A stretch of DNA of 64,000 nucleotides, taken from the NCBI RefSeq assembly GCF_000747665.1, contig NZ_BBKT01000006.1, positions 38,481 through 102,480 of the forward strand. The letters are read 5' to 3'. The notes under the pieces were generated by a model, which worked only from the letters and a program-made list of their open reading frames with translations, was not told where the DNA came from and made no database searches. The DNA comes from Thermoanaerobacterium saccharolyticum (GTDB lineage: Bacteria; Bacillota; Thermoanaerobacteria; Thermoanaerobacterales; Thermoanaerobacteraceae). Shown here piece by piece: positions 9,651 through 18,251 of the stretch. Numbering within the stretch: the stretch's first letter is position 1; the number at the start of each line of letters is the position of its first letter. Position numbers and translations under genes: made by a program.

Positions 9651-10427
9651 TCACATATTTCCTCCAATTAAAGTTAATTGGCCTGTCCCATAGCCTAAAG
9701 ATGTCTTTGCTCCAACTCCTCCATATTTAAAAGCCTCTATCATCCATTCTTCAAGCGTTTTCCCCACAATTTTTAAATATCTTATGTCCTTTTTCAAATA
9801 AATCAAGTAAATGTTAAAAACAACTCTTTCAAGAGTTAAAAAGAAAATAGGATTAGGATCCTGCCAATCAGTCGGATAAAAGTCCTTTTTTGTATAATAA
9901 TCTGTATAGTGCGGATTCATTATATCTTTCCTTATATAAAAACTGTTATTTTCAGGATATGAATCTAAAAAAATAACTTTGCCTTTATTATCCTCATCTC
10001 CAAAAATCAATTTAAAATTCTCATCATCTTCTCCGCCTTCTGAAATGATCCAGTTGGACACTACACCTTTTACAGCTTGTCCAGGAATGTATGGAATTCC
10101 GTATATCCAGTGAAGCGTCATAGAAACCTCTCTCACCGATTCTTGCCCCAGTCCCACCACAATCCTGCCATCAGGCCTGAACATATAAGTATCCACATCA
10201 TATCCTTGAGATTTGTATCTCTCAATTAAATATTTTTGTTTTTTTATAAATTGAATACAACTGCTAAATTTACTGCTATCTATCTCTGGTAAATTTCTTG
10301 TCATATTGTCTTCAAATTCCGCGTATTTGTTTAACAATAAGTTGAAATTCTCAATATCATAAATATTTTGATTTTTAAAAAAAGAACAAGTATCAGATGG
10401 CAATTTAATCTTTTGAATCTGAGTCAT
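9651..10427 (-). CDS. cmr6: Type III-B CRISPR RAMP protein Cmr6
   Basis: This is a Cas7-like subunit of about 258 aa. It has the RAMP motif IPYIPGQAVKGVVSNW, followed by IFGDEDNKGKVIFLD, and closes with the glycine-rich loop GGVGAKTSLGYGTGQLTL. These are typical of Cmr6, the last backbone subunit. It overlaps the end of cmr5 by about 20 nt, and the ATG at 10427 lies one codon after an in-frame TTG. Confidence 0.9.
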   Translation of the reverse strand: MTQIQKIKLPSDTCSFFKNQNIYDIENFNLLLNKYAEFEDNMTRNLPEIDSSKFSSCIQFIKKQKYLIERYKSQGYDVDTYMFRPDGRIVVGLGQESVREVSMTLHWIYGIPYIPGQAVKGVVSNWIISEGGEDDENFKLIFGDEDNKGKVIFLDSYPENNSFYIRKDIMNPHYTDYYTKKDFYPTDWQDPNPIFFLTLERVVFNIYLIYLKKDIRYLKIVGKTLEEWMIEAFKYGGVGAKTSLGYGTGQLTLIGGNM

Positions 10428-10848
10428 CAATTATCATCCCTTCAGCAAATCTCCTAACCCAATTTATAAATTCCATAACTTCTTTTGTTATGATGCGGTA
10501 GTAATAACTATCAAAAGATACTACTCTTTCTATCATATCTTTTTCTTGGTGCTTGTTATATAAAGCATTAACAGGACAATCAGGAGATTTGAGCCAATTA
10601 TCAATATCCCTATATAATAGATTATAAGCCTCGCCAGCCTTGCCGTTACTTTTGTCTTTAGATGATTTCATAAAAGCCAATGTCATCGCAAGGCCATTTG
10701 TCTTTATCAAAGCCATTAACCTTTTAGAATATGATTTATAATAGCTACCAACTTTTTTGTCTTCATTTTCTTTCACATTTTTTACGCAATCATATGCATA
10801 TTTCGCCCTTTTATTTACTGTTGCTTTTATAGACTCTATTTCAGGCAT
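10405..10848 (-). CDS. cmr5: Type III-B CRISPR small subunit Cmr5
   Basis: This is an all-helical protein of about 147 aa with the Cmr5 pattern VNKRAKYAYDCVKNVK, LIKTNGLAMTLAFMKSSK and a late WVRRFAEGM helix. Cmr5 forms the inner filament of the Cmr complex. The open frame extends to 10905, but GGAGG just upstream supports the ATG at 10848 (MPEIESIK). It overlaps the cmr4 stop by 8 nt. Confidence 0.88.
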   Translation of the reverse strand: MPEIESIKATVNKRAKYAYDCVKNVKENEDKKVGSYYKSYSKRLMALIKTNGLAMTLAFMKSSKDKSNGKAGEAYNLLYRDIDNWLKSPDCPVNALYNKHQEKDMIERVVSFDSYYYRIITKEVMEFINWVRRFAEGMIIDDSDSKD

Positions 10849-11797
10849 TATCATTGCCTCCTTCTGGTGTAACAATTCTAACAATACCTTTGCCAATTGT
10901 AGCATTACCGCCTATTTGAATTATATCGTACTTTTCTATACCACTAAAGAAATAATCTAGTATAAAATCCTCATCGGTTTTATCGATTTTCTTTATGGAT
11001 TCTTTCTCATTCTCATCAACAAATAGAGCAGAAGCTAAAGCTAACGAATAAAATACAGTATTCTCAGGAATATATTCTTCATTGAAGAGGGCTCCATCTT
11101 CAACCGTACCATTTTTAGCATTGATTTTGGTTCTCGTTATAACCTCTGTCGACATATCTGTAAAATCCCTAAAATCATCATCAGAAAGAACCACAATATC
11201 TTTTTGCATCTTTTCTCTAAATATGCGATAAACATCTCCTGACGAATTTTGCAACTTCGGGAATATTATATCCGATAACCACTCTGAAAACTTTTTAAGT
11301 TTATCATCCTTTTGAACTTTAAAAGAATATTCCTCAAGTATAACCACATTATTATCTTCCAGCTTAAGATTTGAATTCTCAACCATAGAATAAGGCTTGA
11401 TAGTTTCAATACCATCTAATTTTTCTAAATTTACTCCTTCGCACAAGCTCATTTCCTCTTTAAACCTGGAAATGACATATGGACATGTAACCCAGCCAAA
11501 AATACCTTTTACAGATTTTATAGGAAATAACAAAATACGTCCATCTAAAAAACCTAATCCTCCTGCATGATCATCACCATTTTCTGGTCCAAATATATAT
11601 TTTACTTTATCCTTAAGTTTGGAATCCGAGTTAAATACGCTCCTAAAAGAGCCTTTTAACCCTGATGCTTCGATTTTGGGAAAATTGGAGTGTTTTTCCC
11701 TCTGAATCGGAAGATCAACATACCCCAATTCCGAACCACTCCCAACATGAGTCGGAGTTTCAGTGTAAATAAATAATGGTTTAGCTTTTTTGAACAT
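10841..11797 (-). CDS. cmr4: Type III-B CRISPR backbone RAMP protein Cmr4
   Basis: The 318-aa Cas7-type subunit shows ETPTHVGSGSELGYVDLP, followed by IEASGLKGSFRS and the C-terminal QIGGNATIGKGIVRI. Cmr4 polymerises along the crRNA and cuts target RNA every six nucleotides, using an aspartate of the early loop. The start is ATG with AAAGGATG-like sequence upstream. It is the first of the six cmr genes and lies 20 nt after the CARF-HEPN gene. Confidence 0.92.
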   Translation of the reverse strand: MFKKAKPLFIYTETPTHVGSGSELGYVDLPIQREKHSNFPKIEASGLKGSFRSVFNSDSKLKDKVKYIFGPENGDDHAGGLGFLDGRILLFPIKSVKGIFGWVTCPYVISRFKEEMSLCEGVNLEKLDGIETIKPYSMVENSNLKLEDNNVVILEEYSFKVQKDDKLKKFSEWLSDIIFPKLQNSSGDVYRIFREKMQKDIVVLSDDDFRDFTDMSTEVITRTKINAKNGTVEDGALFNEEYIPENTVFYSLALASALFVDENEKESIKKIDKTDEDFILDYFFSGIEKYDIIQIGGNATIGKGIVRIVTPEGGNDNA

Positions 11798-11816
11798 ACA
11801 TACTCATCCTTTCTTT

Positions 11817-13280
11817 TTAAGATAATAAAATAAATTTATAGTTACCACAAATGCTTTCAAAATTTATATTTTCAAGGTCACAAAAACGGATAAAAATTTT
11901 TCTTACTATTTCATGAAATTTGTCAAAGTCATTATTTGAAAGGATTCCAAATCCATGGGCAAATATGGATTTATTTCTTAATTTCACATTTGAATATATC
12001 ATTCCGATATTTATCCCTTCCATCAATTCATCTTCAATCGCTTTTAGTATAACATACGCATCAAAAAGTGCTATGCTGTTATTAGGTAACTCAGCATAAG
12101 TTTTAAAATTCTTAAAATGCTTTATATTTTCATTCATTCTCGATAATAGCTCATGTTTATCAATATTAAAAACCGAATAATCGGGCAACGAAACATTAAA
12201 CCCATTTTTTGCTAATCTAACCTGGGCTATCAGCTCTAAAACGCGATACAGCAGTAAGATAGCAACATCATTTTTTCCCTCTTCACTTCTCCTTAATGCA
12301 TTTGTATATATTGAAAACATAAGAGGTATATAAAGCTCTTTATTAGTAATATATTCCCATTCTTCATTTTTATCGTTAAGATTAATCGATTCTAACGGTT
12401 TGATGAGCCTATACTGATTATACAAAGTTTCATAATATTTATATGCGGCTAAGTCTTTTTCAACATATCTCCAAGCTTTTAAAATACTGAACAATTTTTC
12501 GAATTCTTTAATGCATTCATTAAAATATAAGCAATCCCATAATCTGTAAATATTAGATAGCAATTTATAGAATATATAATCTCTATCAGCGACTCTTTCC
12601 TCCAAATCTGAAAAAATATTATATGCCGATACAAATTCATTTTTGTTAAAAAGTGCTATTGCTTTATCTTTTTCTAAATCGCCAAAAACATGGTATGGAT
12701 CTTCTACAAATTTTAGCTCTTCTGTCCCTGGTTTTGGCTTTCTCATTTTACTGTTGTATTCGCTAGCTACATAAATCAAATCAATTTTAAAATAAGCACC
12801 TGCCATAGCAATACCAGCAGACATAGATTTAGTACCACCCGTAAAATCAATAGCCGTTTTGACAGGAGAACCCCATCTGTCAACATATACCTTTTTTAAT
12901 ACTCGATAAATATCAACAGGATCATCTTTAACTATCTCTTCAGCAACATATTGTGATGGCAGCAAATTTGTCCATTTTATTACTTCGTCTAAATTTTTCA
13001 AAGAATCCTCTGTGTATAAAAACAATACCCTTTTAGGCTTTAATGCTTTAATAGTTAAAACTAACGGTTCAAATGACATACCTAAAGATAATATTAGATT
13101 TTCGTACTTACCGTAGAACTCATTATTGATACTTAAGTGAAACTTATTTACTACCAGTGGAAATATTTCGTCATAATAATATTCTTCAGCTCTTTTTGCT
13201 TGCATTGTCTCCCAAATTTTTGCTTTTTCATTTAACAAACTTTCAATTTTGTCATTACTTAACTTTAATTCCTCTTTCAA
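11817..13280 (-). CDS. CRISPR-associated CARF-HEPN ribonuclease, TIGR02710 family
   Basis: A CARF domain is indicated by LILSLGMSFEPLVLTIKALKP and by AIDFTGGTKSMSAG (about residues 60-190). A helical middle follows, and then a HEPN-type RNase motif R435-N-K-S-I-F-A-H442 near the C-terminus. Such proteins are switched on by cyclic oligoadenylate from Cas10 and degrade RNA non-specifically. TTG at 13280 is the preferred start because GAGGAGGG lies 6 nt before it; the open frame runs a little further (13316). It leads the Cmr operon, so sensor and effector are co-expressed. Confidence 0.85.
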   Translation of the reverse strand: MKEELKLSNDKIESLLNEKAKIWETMQAKRAEEYYYDEIFPLVVNKFHLSINNEFYGKYENLILSLGMSFEPLVLTIKALKPKRVLFLYTEDSLKNLDEVIKWTNLLPSQYVAEEIVKDDPVDIYRVLKKVYVDRWGSPVKTAIDFTGGTKSMSAGIAMAGAYFKIDLIYVASEYNSKMRKPKPGTEELKFVEDPYHVFGDLEKDKAIALFNKNEFVSAYNIFSDLEERVADRDYIFYKLLSNIYRLWDCLYFNECIKEFEKLFSILKAWRYVEKDLAAYKYYETLYNQYRLIKPLESINLNDKNEEWEYITNKELYIPLMFSIYTNALRRSEEGKNDVAILLLYRVLELIAQVRLAKNGFNVSLPDYSVFNIDKHELLSRMNENIKHFKNFKTYAELPNNSIALFDAYVILKAIEDELMEGINIGMIYSNVKLRNKSIFAHGFGILSNNDFDKFHEIVRKIFIRFCDLENINFESICGNYKFILLS

Positions 13281-13561
13281 TCTTAACCCTCCTCGTATAA
13301 TTATTATTAAAGACAATAAATTTGTCTCACATCACAGGACGCCACATCTTTTATTTTATGACCTTTATATTTACTTTTGAGATAACCTGTATGTAACATT
13401 ATTATTCTGTAAAGTTAATATGGGACAGGCTTTTGTCCTCCATGCAGTTTTTCCGCTCTTTTAAGTATGGTTCTTAAAGCAAGTTTGCCTTTTCTTACAC
13501 AATCTCTTTATCATATATAAACTCCTGCCAGCAAAAGGATTCAGGTTTATATACTAATCTC
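13281..13561. other. Intergenic gap with a short relic-like frame
   Basis: There is no recognised gene in this stretch between two minus-strand operons. On the minus strand, around 13420-13500, one frame reads KLALRTILKRAEKLHGG and ends QKPVPY before a stop. It looks like the tail of a lost protein, but I do not recognise the family. The upstream region for the Cmr operon promoter also lies here, without a clear consensus. Confidence 0.3.
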
Positions 13562-15109
13562 TTATAAGTTTTTTAAATGATCTGGGATAGTATACGCATT
13601 TAGAGTCACTAGTTTACCTTTTAGTTTTTTCCCTTTCTTTGCCTCTTCCATATAAACAAAACTAATCAAATATATAATCACATTTCTAATTATTTGTGTA
13701 ATCTGGATTGTTTTATCAACCAAATACTCTTCATTCATATTTTCAAAACTGTATTTTCCCATCCAATATACATTTAAAAAGCGATGCGTCAAAGCATTTC
13801 TAATTTCCCTTAAATCTTTATATTCACCATTTTTAAATTCCAAATGTATATTAAAAAGCGCATTTAAAGCATAATTTTTTGTTTTTATAATCTTATTGCA
13901 AATATCAAATTTAGTTCGTTCTTTCTTTTCATACCATATATTATTAAAATTAATGTTTTCAACTTCTTTACCAAGTGCAAGATATTCATTTAAGAATATT
14001 GATACTTTATCTAAAATATCATACATATTTTTAAAAGCAAATTTCAATAGCTGGATAAAAATATTATGTTCTACATAATCTAAAGTATCTATAATAGCAA
14101 CATCTTTGTCAGCAAAACTTAAGTCATTATCTTTATAAACGGATTGCACAAGTAAAAATCTTGCAGCAACGTAATTTTCTTTTATTTCATTCAAAAACGA
14201 TGATAATTTCAGATATGTATCGTCTTCTGATGATTTTGCTATATCAACTATCATATTTTTAATGACAATGTCATCCCCTAAAGAAAGCTGGCATTTTTGA
14301 CAAAAGTTACATAAATTTAAATATAGTTTATGTTTTATGCAAAATTGAACTAAAAACTTTTCAAAATCTGATTGAGTATCCATTTTTGGCTTCTCTAAAT
14401 CACTTAGTTCAACATTATTTACATATTTTTTTATTTCATGTAAGTTTCTCAAAAATTCCTTTTTAGCTTCACTATGTACGCCATACTTTAAGCCAAGGTT
14501 AATAAAGTTATAAGCTTCTATATAGTACATCCTCCAGTGTTCTCCTGTTATTTCTGCATAATATTTCAACGCCAACCCTTTGTTAGCCAAGGCCATTCCA
14601 AAATATGGATTTATTACCAAAGCTTTGTCATAATAATAAAGAGCTTCTAAATTTCTTCCAATAGAATCAAACGTATTTCCTAAATTGACATAGGTTTGCA
14701 CTGTTATGTCAGTTAACTTCTTTCTACATTCTAAGGACTTTTTATAATATTTTATTGCCTTATGTGCTTCAGTATCAGTTTTCATAAATCCATACGTTAA
14801 GTTATTTATTCGCTTCAAATTAAACAGTGCAGAATATCCATTAGCTAAATTGTAATATACACTTTGTAATATATTTTCTTGTTGTTCATATTCATTTAGG
14901 TTTTCTAATATAAGACCAATACCTTTATTAATCAAATCCTCATCATGTTTTATTGAACCGATATCTATATAAATGCCGCTTAAAATATAGCTTTTATATT
15001 TTGGATCTACTTCTGCTACTTCTATTAAAGCAATTTTCTCCATGGCCTTATCAAATTCACCATTATCGATATGATTACATATTTCTTTATGTAATTCATA
15101 TAATTCCAT
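13562..15109 (-). CDS. LA2681-type HEPN protein with TPR repeats
   Basis: The 515-aa protein has a TPR-rich N-terminal half: VQTYVNLGNTFDSIGR, NLEALYYYDKALVINP and MALANKGLALKYYAE at about residues 135-185. The C-terminal region carries a HEPN nuclease motif R437-N-A-L-T-H442 in REIRNALTHRFLNVYW. This layout matches the LA2681-like HEPN family, which is frequent in defence islands and predicted to cleave RNA. It stands alone between the Cmr operon and a zorD relic. The trigger is unknown; the TPR part may sense a phage or host protein. Confidence 0.78.
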   Translation of the reverse strand: MELYELHKEICNHIDNGEFDKAMEKIALIEVAEVDPKYKSYILSGIYIDIGSIKHDEDLINKGIGLILENLNEYEQQENILQSVYYNLANGYSALFNLKRINNLTYGFMKTDTEAHKAIKYYKKSLECRKKLTDITVQTYVNLGNTFDSIGRNLEALYYYDKALVINPYFGMALANKGLALKYYAEITGEHWRMYYIEAYNFINLGLKYGVHSEAKKEFLRNLHEIKKYVNNVELSDLEKPKMDTQSDFEKFLVQFCIKHKLYLNLCNFCQKCQLSLGDDIVIKNMIVDIAKSSEDDTYLKLSSFLNEIKENYVAARFLLVQSVYKDNDLSFADKDVAIIDTLDYVEHNIFIQLLKFAFKNMYDILDKVSIFLNEYLALGKEVENINFNNIWYEKKERTKFDICNKIIKTKNYALNALFNIHLEFKNGEYKDLREIRNALTHRFLNVYWMGKYSFENMNEEYLVDKTIQITQIIRNVIIYLISFVYMEEAKKGKKLKGKLVTLNAYTIPDHLKNL

Positions 15110-15171
15110 AGTTTTTATCTCCTATACTTTTATAAATTGTACAATCACTTCATTTAGAAGGTATTGAAGTT

Positions 15172-15270
15172 TTTATAAGGCGTGGATGTGCACACAATTC
15201 CATCAACTTTTGCAAGGCACCAAGAGGTGATCCTTTTTTCTATTTATTTTTATAATTTTCTATCAGAAAC
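15172..15270 (-). pseudogene. Relic of a second ZorD/SNF2 helicase gene
   Basis: About 95 nt here match the intact helicase gene at about 18833-18930 with only scattered differences. On the minus strand it still reads SPLGALQKLMELCAHPRLI, against SPLGVLQKLMELCAHPRLI in the intact gene, but with a stop just upstream. It is a leftover of a second, slightly diverged helicase copy. Confidence 0.8.
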
Positions 15271-15323
15271 TTAAGCTTTCATGGCTACAATCATGAAACA
15301 GTCTATTCGATATTAATAAATAT

Positions 15324-17236
15324 TTAAGAATTATTAAAAATATTTTCAAGAAATTCTTTTATTTCGTCTACATCAACAATGTCTGATATTTTGAAATCAT
15401 TTGCTATTTTAGAATTAATCTCAAAAATTCTTTCAATTGTAAGTTTATTATTTTTATCTAAGTTAAGTACACCTTTATTAAATATACTTTCTATGTCACC
15501 GGATAAAATACATATACCATGTTGTCTTAAGTATTTTAAAAATTCCTTAAGACTATTATAATATACACTATCTTCAAATTCTTTAATATTTTTTGCTGTA
15601 TAAAATCTTTCTTCATAATTTGATTTAATTTTATTCCTTATTTTGCTTATTTTGCTTATTACTTTGACATAATCTTTATTAAATTTTTGCTCAAATAAAG
15701 AGTCACTAATATTTGCAATACTCTCATGACAATCAACACCATAACTTTTAGTCTTTACTGTATCATTATCTCTCAACAAGTAATCAAAGTCAGCCATAAT
15801 ATAAGTTTCTATACCCAATTTAAGAGTCAATTTAACAAATTTGCTTATTCTATCCTTACCTCCTGCACTAATTATTGAAATATTCTCTTCGTTAAGCTTA
15901 TCTCCGAAAAATTCTTCAGCTATCCATCTAATAACATAACTATCATATCCCTCGCATATAATAACTTTATCAGCAAAAAATAATTCATTTTGATTGTTAT
16001 CAATTAAAATTTCTTTGAATTCTTTCAAATTTAATTGGTTTGTAATTGAGCGACCACTAATCTTTCTAACTAATATTACATTTATATTTGATTTAATTGT
16101 TTTTAAAAACTCTGGACTATGCGTTGTTATAATAACTTGATTTTTATTTTGTTTAATAAATTTATCCAGCTTATAACTAATTACTCTGCATGCATGAGGA
16201 TGCAAATAAAGTTCAGGTTCTTCTACACAAAGTAATGCTGTTGTTCTAGTATTAACATAATTTGTATAATAACTAAATAAACCAATTATTGTTGCGCTTT
16301 GAATTCCAGCACCTTTTTCAGTAATCAATGATTTAAAACCATCATCAACATATATTAGAGTATTTTTATAAATATCAGTTCTTACATCAGCGTTAAGCTG
16401 AAATATTAATTTTATATTTGGAAATGCAACATTTAAATTTTCATCATTAATTTCATCTTTTATATCACTAAATATTTCATCCGCTATATCCTGTACCTGT
16501 TTGTATGCCTCATCTAATTTTTCTCTCTTACTGTTATTAAGTGTTAGATATTTAAGTAATTTACCATACCAATTCCACTCATTTATTCTTAATTGCAAGG
16601 CTGGATCTCTAAAAGATGGTATTATAGCACTTTGAATAAATTCATTTCTAATAGGGGCTGAAAAGCCCATTGTCCAATTACTATTTTCATTTTCTCTATA
16701 AAAAAAAACGTATTTTTTTTGATAATATCTCCGTTTTCGCTTTTATAAACTTTTAATGCATATGCAAAGATATATTTATTTTTAAATTCATTTTTTAATG
16801 ATGATATACCTCTTATATATGTTTTCTCAATTCTATGATCAAGTTCATCTACACTGATATTAAATTCTTCTTCAAATTCGTTCAATAATGCATCTTTTGA
16901 TATTTCTCTATTATATTTGTAATATCCAATCTTATCATCGATAATATCATAATTTATCTCTTCTCTATCATCTCTTTTTAATTCTCCATATATAAATATA
17001 TTATCTGAAACTATATCATTATTATTGTCATTAAAAGTATAAAAATCTTTTTCAGTTATATTCTCGTTTTTCTGCCATGCAGGAGCACTTTCACCTAATA
17101 AAATATCGATAGCTTTTATTATATTACTTTTCCCACAATTATTTCTCCCAATTATTATGTTTTTCCCCGGTTCAAATTTTATATCAACATGTTTTATGCT
17201 TCTGAAATTTCTAATTATTAACCTTTTTAAGTACAT
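15324..17236 (-). pseudogene. OLD-family ATPase/TOPRIM nuclease, split in a T9 run
   Basis: The N-terminal frame (17236-16622) has an SMC-like ATPase start (LIIRNFRSIKHVDIKFEPG) and Walker A GRNNCGKS. The second frame (16670-15324) has EEPELYLHP (Walker B), IITTHSPEFL and a TOPRIM domain (VIICEGYDSYVI, MADFDYLL). They are one gene. A run of nine T on the coding strand (plus-strand A at 16700-16708) needs a tenth to join them as FFFYRENENSNWTMGFSAP, giving 637 aa. OLD nucleases act in phage defence, for example GajA of Gabija. A UvrD-type partner is absent, and the upstream neighbour is a PD-(D/E)XK-like protein. Confidence 0.82.
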
Positions 17237-17260
17237 TATTTCTCATCTCTCTTATTAACT

Positions 17261-17827
17261 TCAGACCAAAATAATATATTGCATTAAATTTGAAAGAAAA
17301 AACATTCGTGATTGGTTCTTCCCGTGTCTATAACTCTCAATTCGTTGTTTAATAAATTTATTTATATGGTTAAGTGTCATATTTTTATATATGTCACTGT
17401 CATTACTTTTTTGAGATATTAATAATTTTAAAACATAAAAATCTCTTACTTTGTATACCTTATTATTCATAACTTTTTCCGTTATATCTTTATTATTTTT
17501 TTCGTCTAATAATCCAAATCTCTTTAGGCAATATTTTATTTTTTCTACTTTAAACAATTCTTTCTTTTTATACCTACCCGATTTTACTTCACAAATTATT
17601 GCTACATTCTCATTTTCATTCAGATCTTCAAAAAGCAATTCATCATATTCTATATAATTATGACCATCTATCGTTTCTTTTGAATTAGCCATTTTAATTC
17701 CAATAATATCGCAATCAGAATTTTGTTTATTATTTAATCCATTTTTATGTAATACATAATCATCAATTAAAAAAAAACCATTTAATCTTAAATACCAATA
17801 GGACATTTCCTCTGCATAATTTAACAT
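17261..17827 (-). CDS. PD-(D/E)XK-like nuclease-fold protein, partner of the OLD gene
   Basis: The 188-aa protein is not recognised as a named family. It contains a restriction-nuclease-like core: DCDIIGIKM gives the acidic residue, and AIICEVKSGRYKKK gives the E-x-K pair (about residues 38-85). The ATG follows AAAGGGGGC-like sequence at the right distance. It lies 24 nt upstream of the OLD gene and is probably co-transcribed with it. It may supply a second nuclease activity or recognise DNA. Codon use is as AT-rich as the rest of the island. Confidence 0.6.
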   Translation of the reverse strand: MLNYAEEMSYWYLRLNGFFLIDDYVLHKNGLNNKQNSDCDIIGIKMANSKETIDGHNYIEYDELLFEDLNENENVAIICEVKSGRYKKKELFKVEKIKYCLKRFGLLDEKNNKDITEKVMNNKVYKVRDFYVLKLLISQKSNDSDIYKNMTLNHINKFIKQRIESYRHGKNQSRMFFLSNLMQYIILV

Positions 17828-17937
17828 ATAAAGGCCCCCTAATATGTATTAAATTACTTTTTAAAATTTTTGTCATAATAAATATCTCGATAAAATTCAA
17901 AATAAATAAAAATATAATATAATTTAGTCCTTAATCC

Positions 17938-18132
17938 TTACAAATGCTCGCCCTTCCTCTCTCTAAGCTCCTTCAATATTTCTTTCACATTTTGTGCTTT
18001 ATCTTTTGAACATATTAAAAGTGCGTCTTCATCCCAGCCAAAGTCGCCAGGTACTACATATACATTTTTTGCTTTTTCCATTATGTTGTAGTCTATTGAT
18101 ATACTATCAAGCTTCAAGCTTTGTGTATTCAT
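17938..18132 (-). pseudogene. manC: manC relic with internal deletion
   Basis: The 64-codon frame joins two separate parts of mannose-1-phosphate guanylyltransferase. SISIDYNIMEKAKNVYVV and PGDFGWD come from the catalytic region, and EDALLICSKDKAQN comes from near the C-terminus. The roughly 50 residues between them are missing, and so is everything before. It is a non-functional remnant. The second part repeats, nearly base for base over 35 nt, a sequence in another manC fragment at 26529-26563. Confidence 0.8.
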
Positions 18133-18251
18133 TGTACAATATGTTCTCTACATTATTAGATTCAATATTGTCTTCCATTTCATTTAATGAATCAATTTTC
18201 TTTAAATTTTTATTGTGTACATTTTACCTCGAAGTTTTTTGTCAAAACGAG

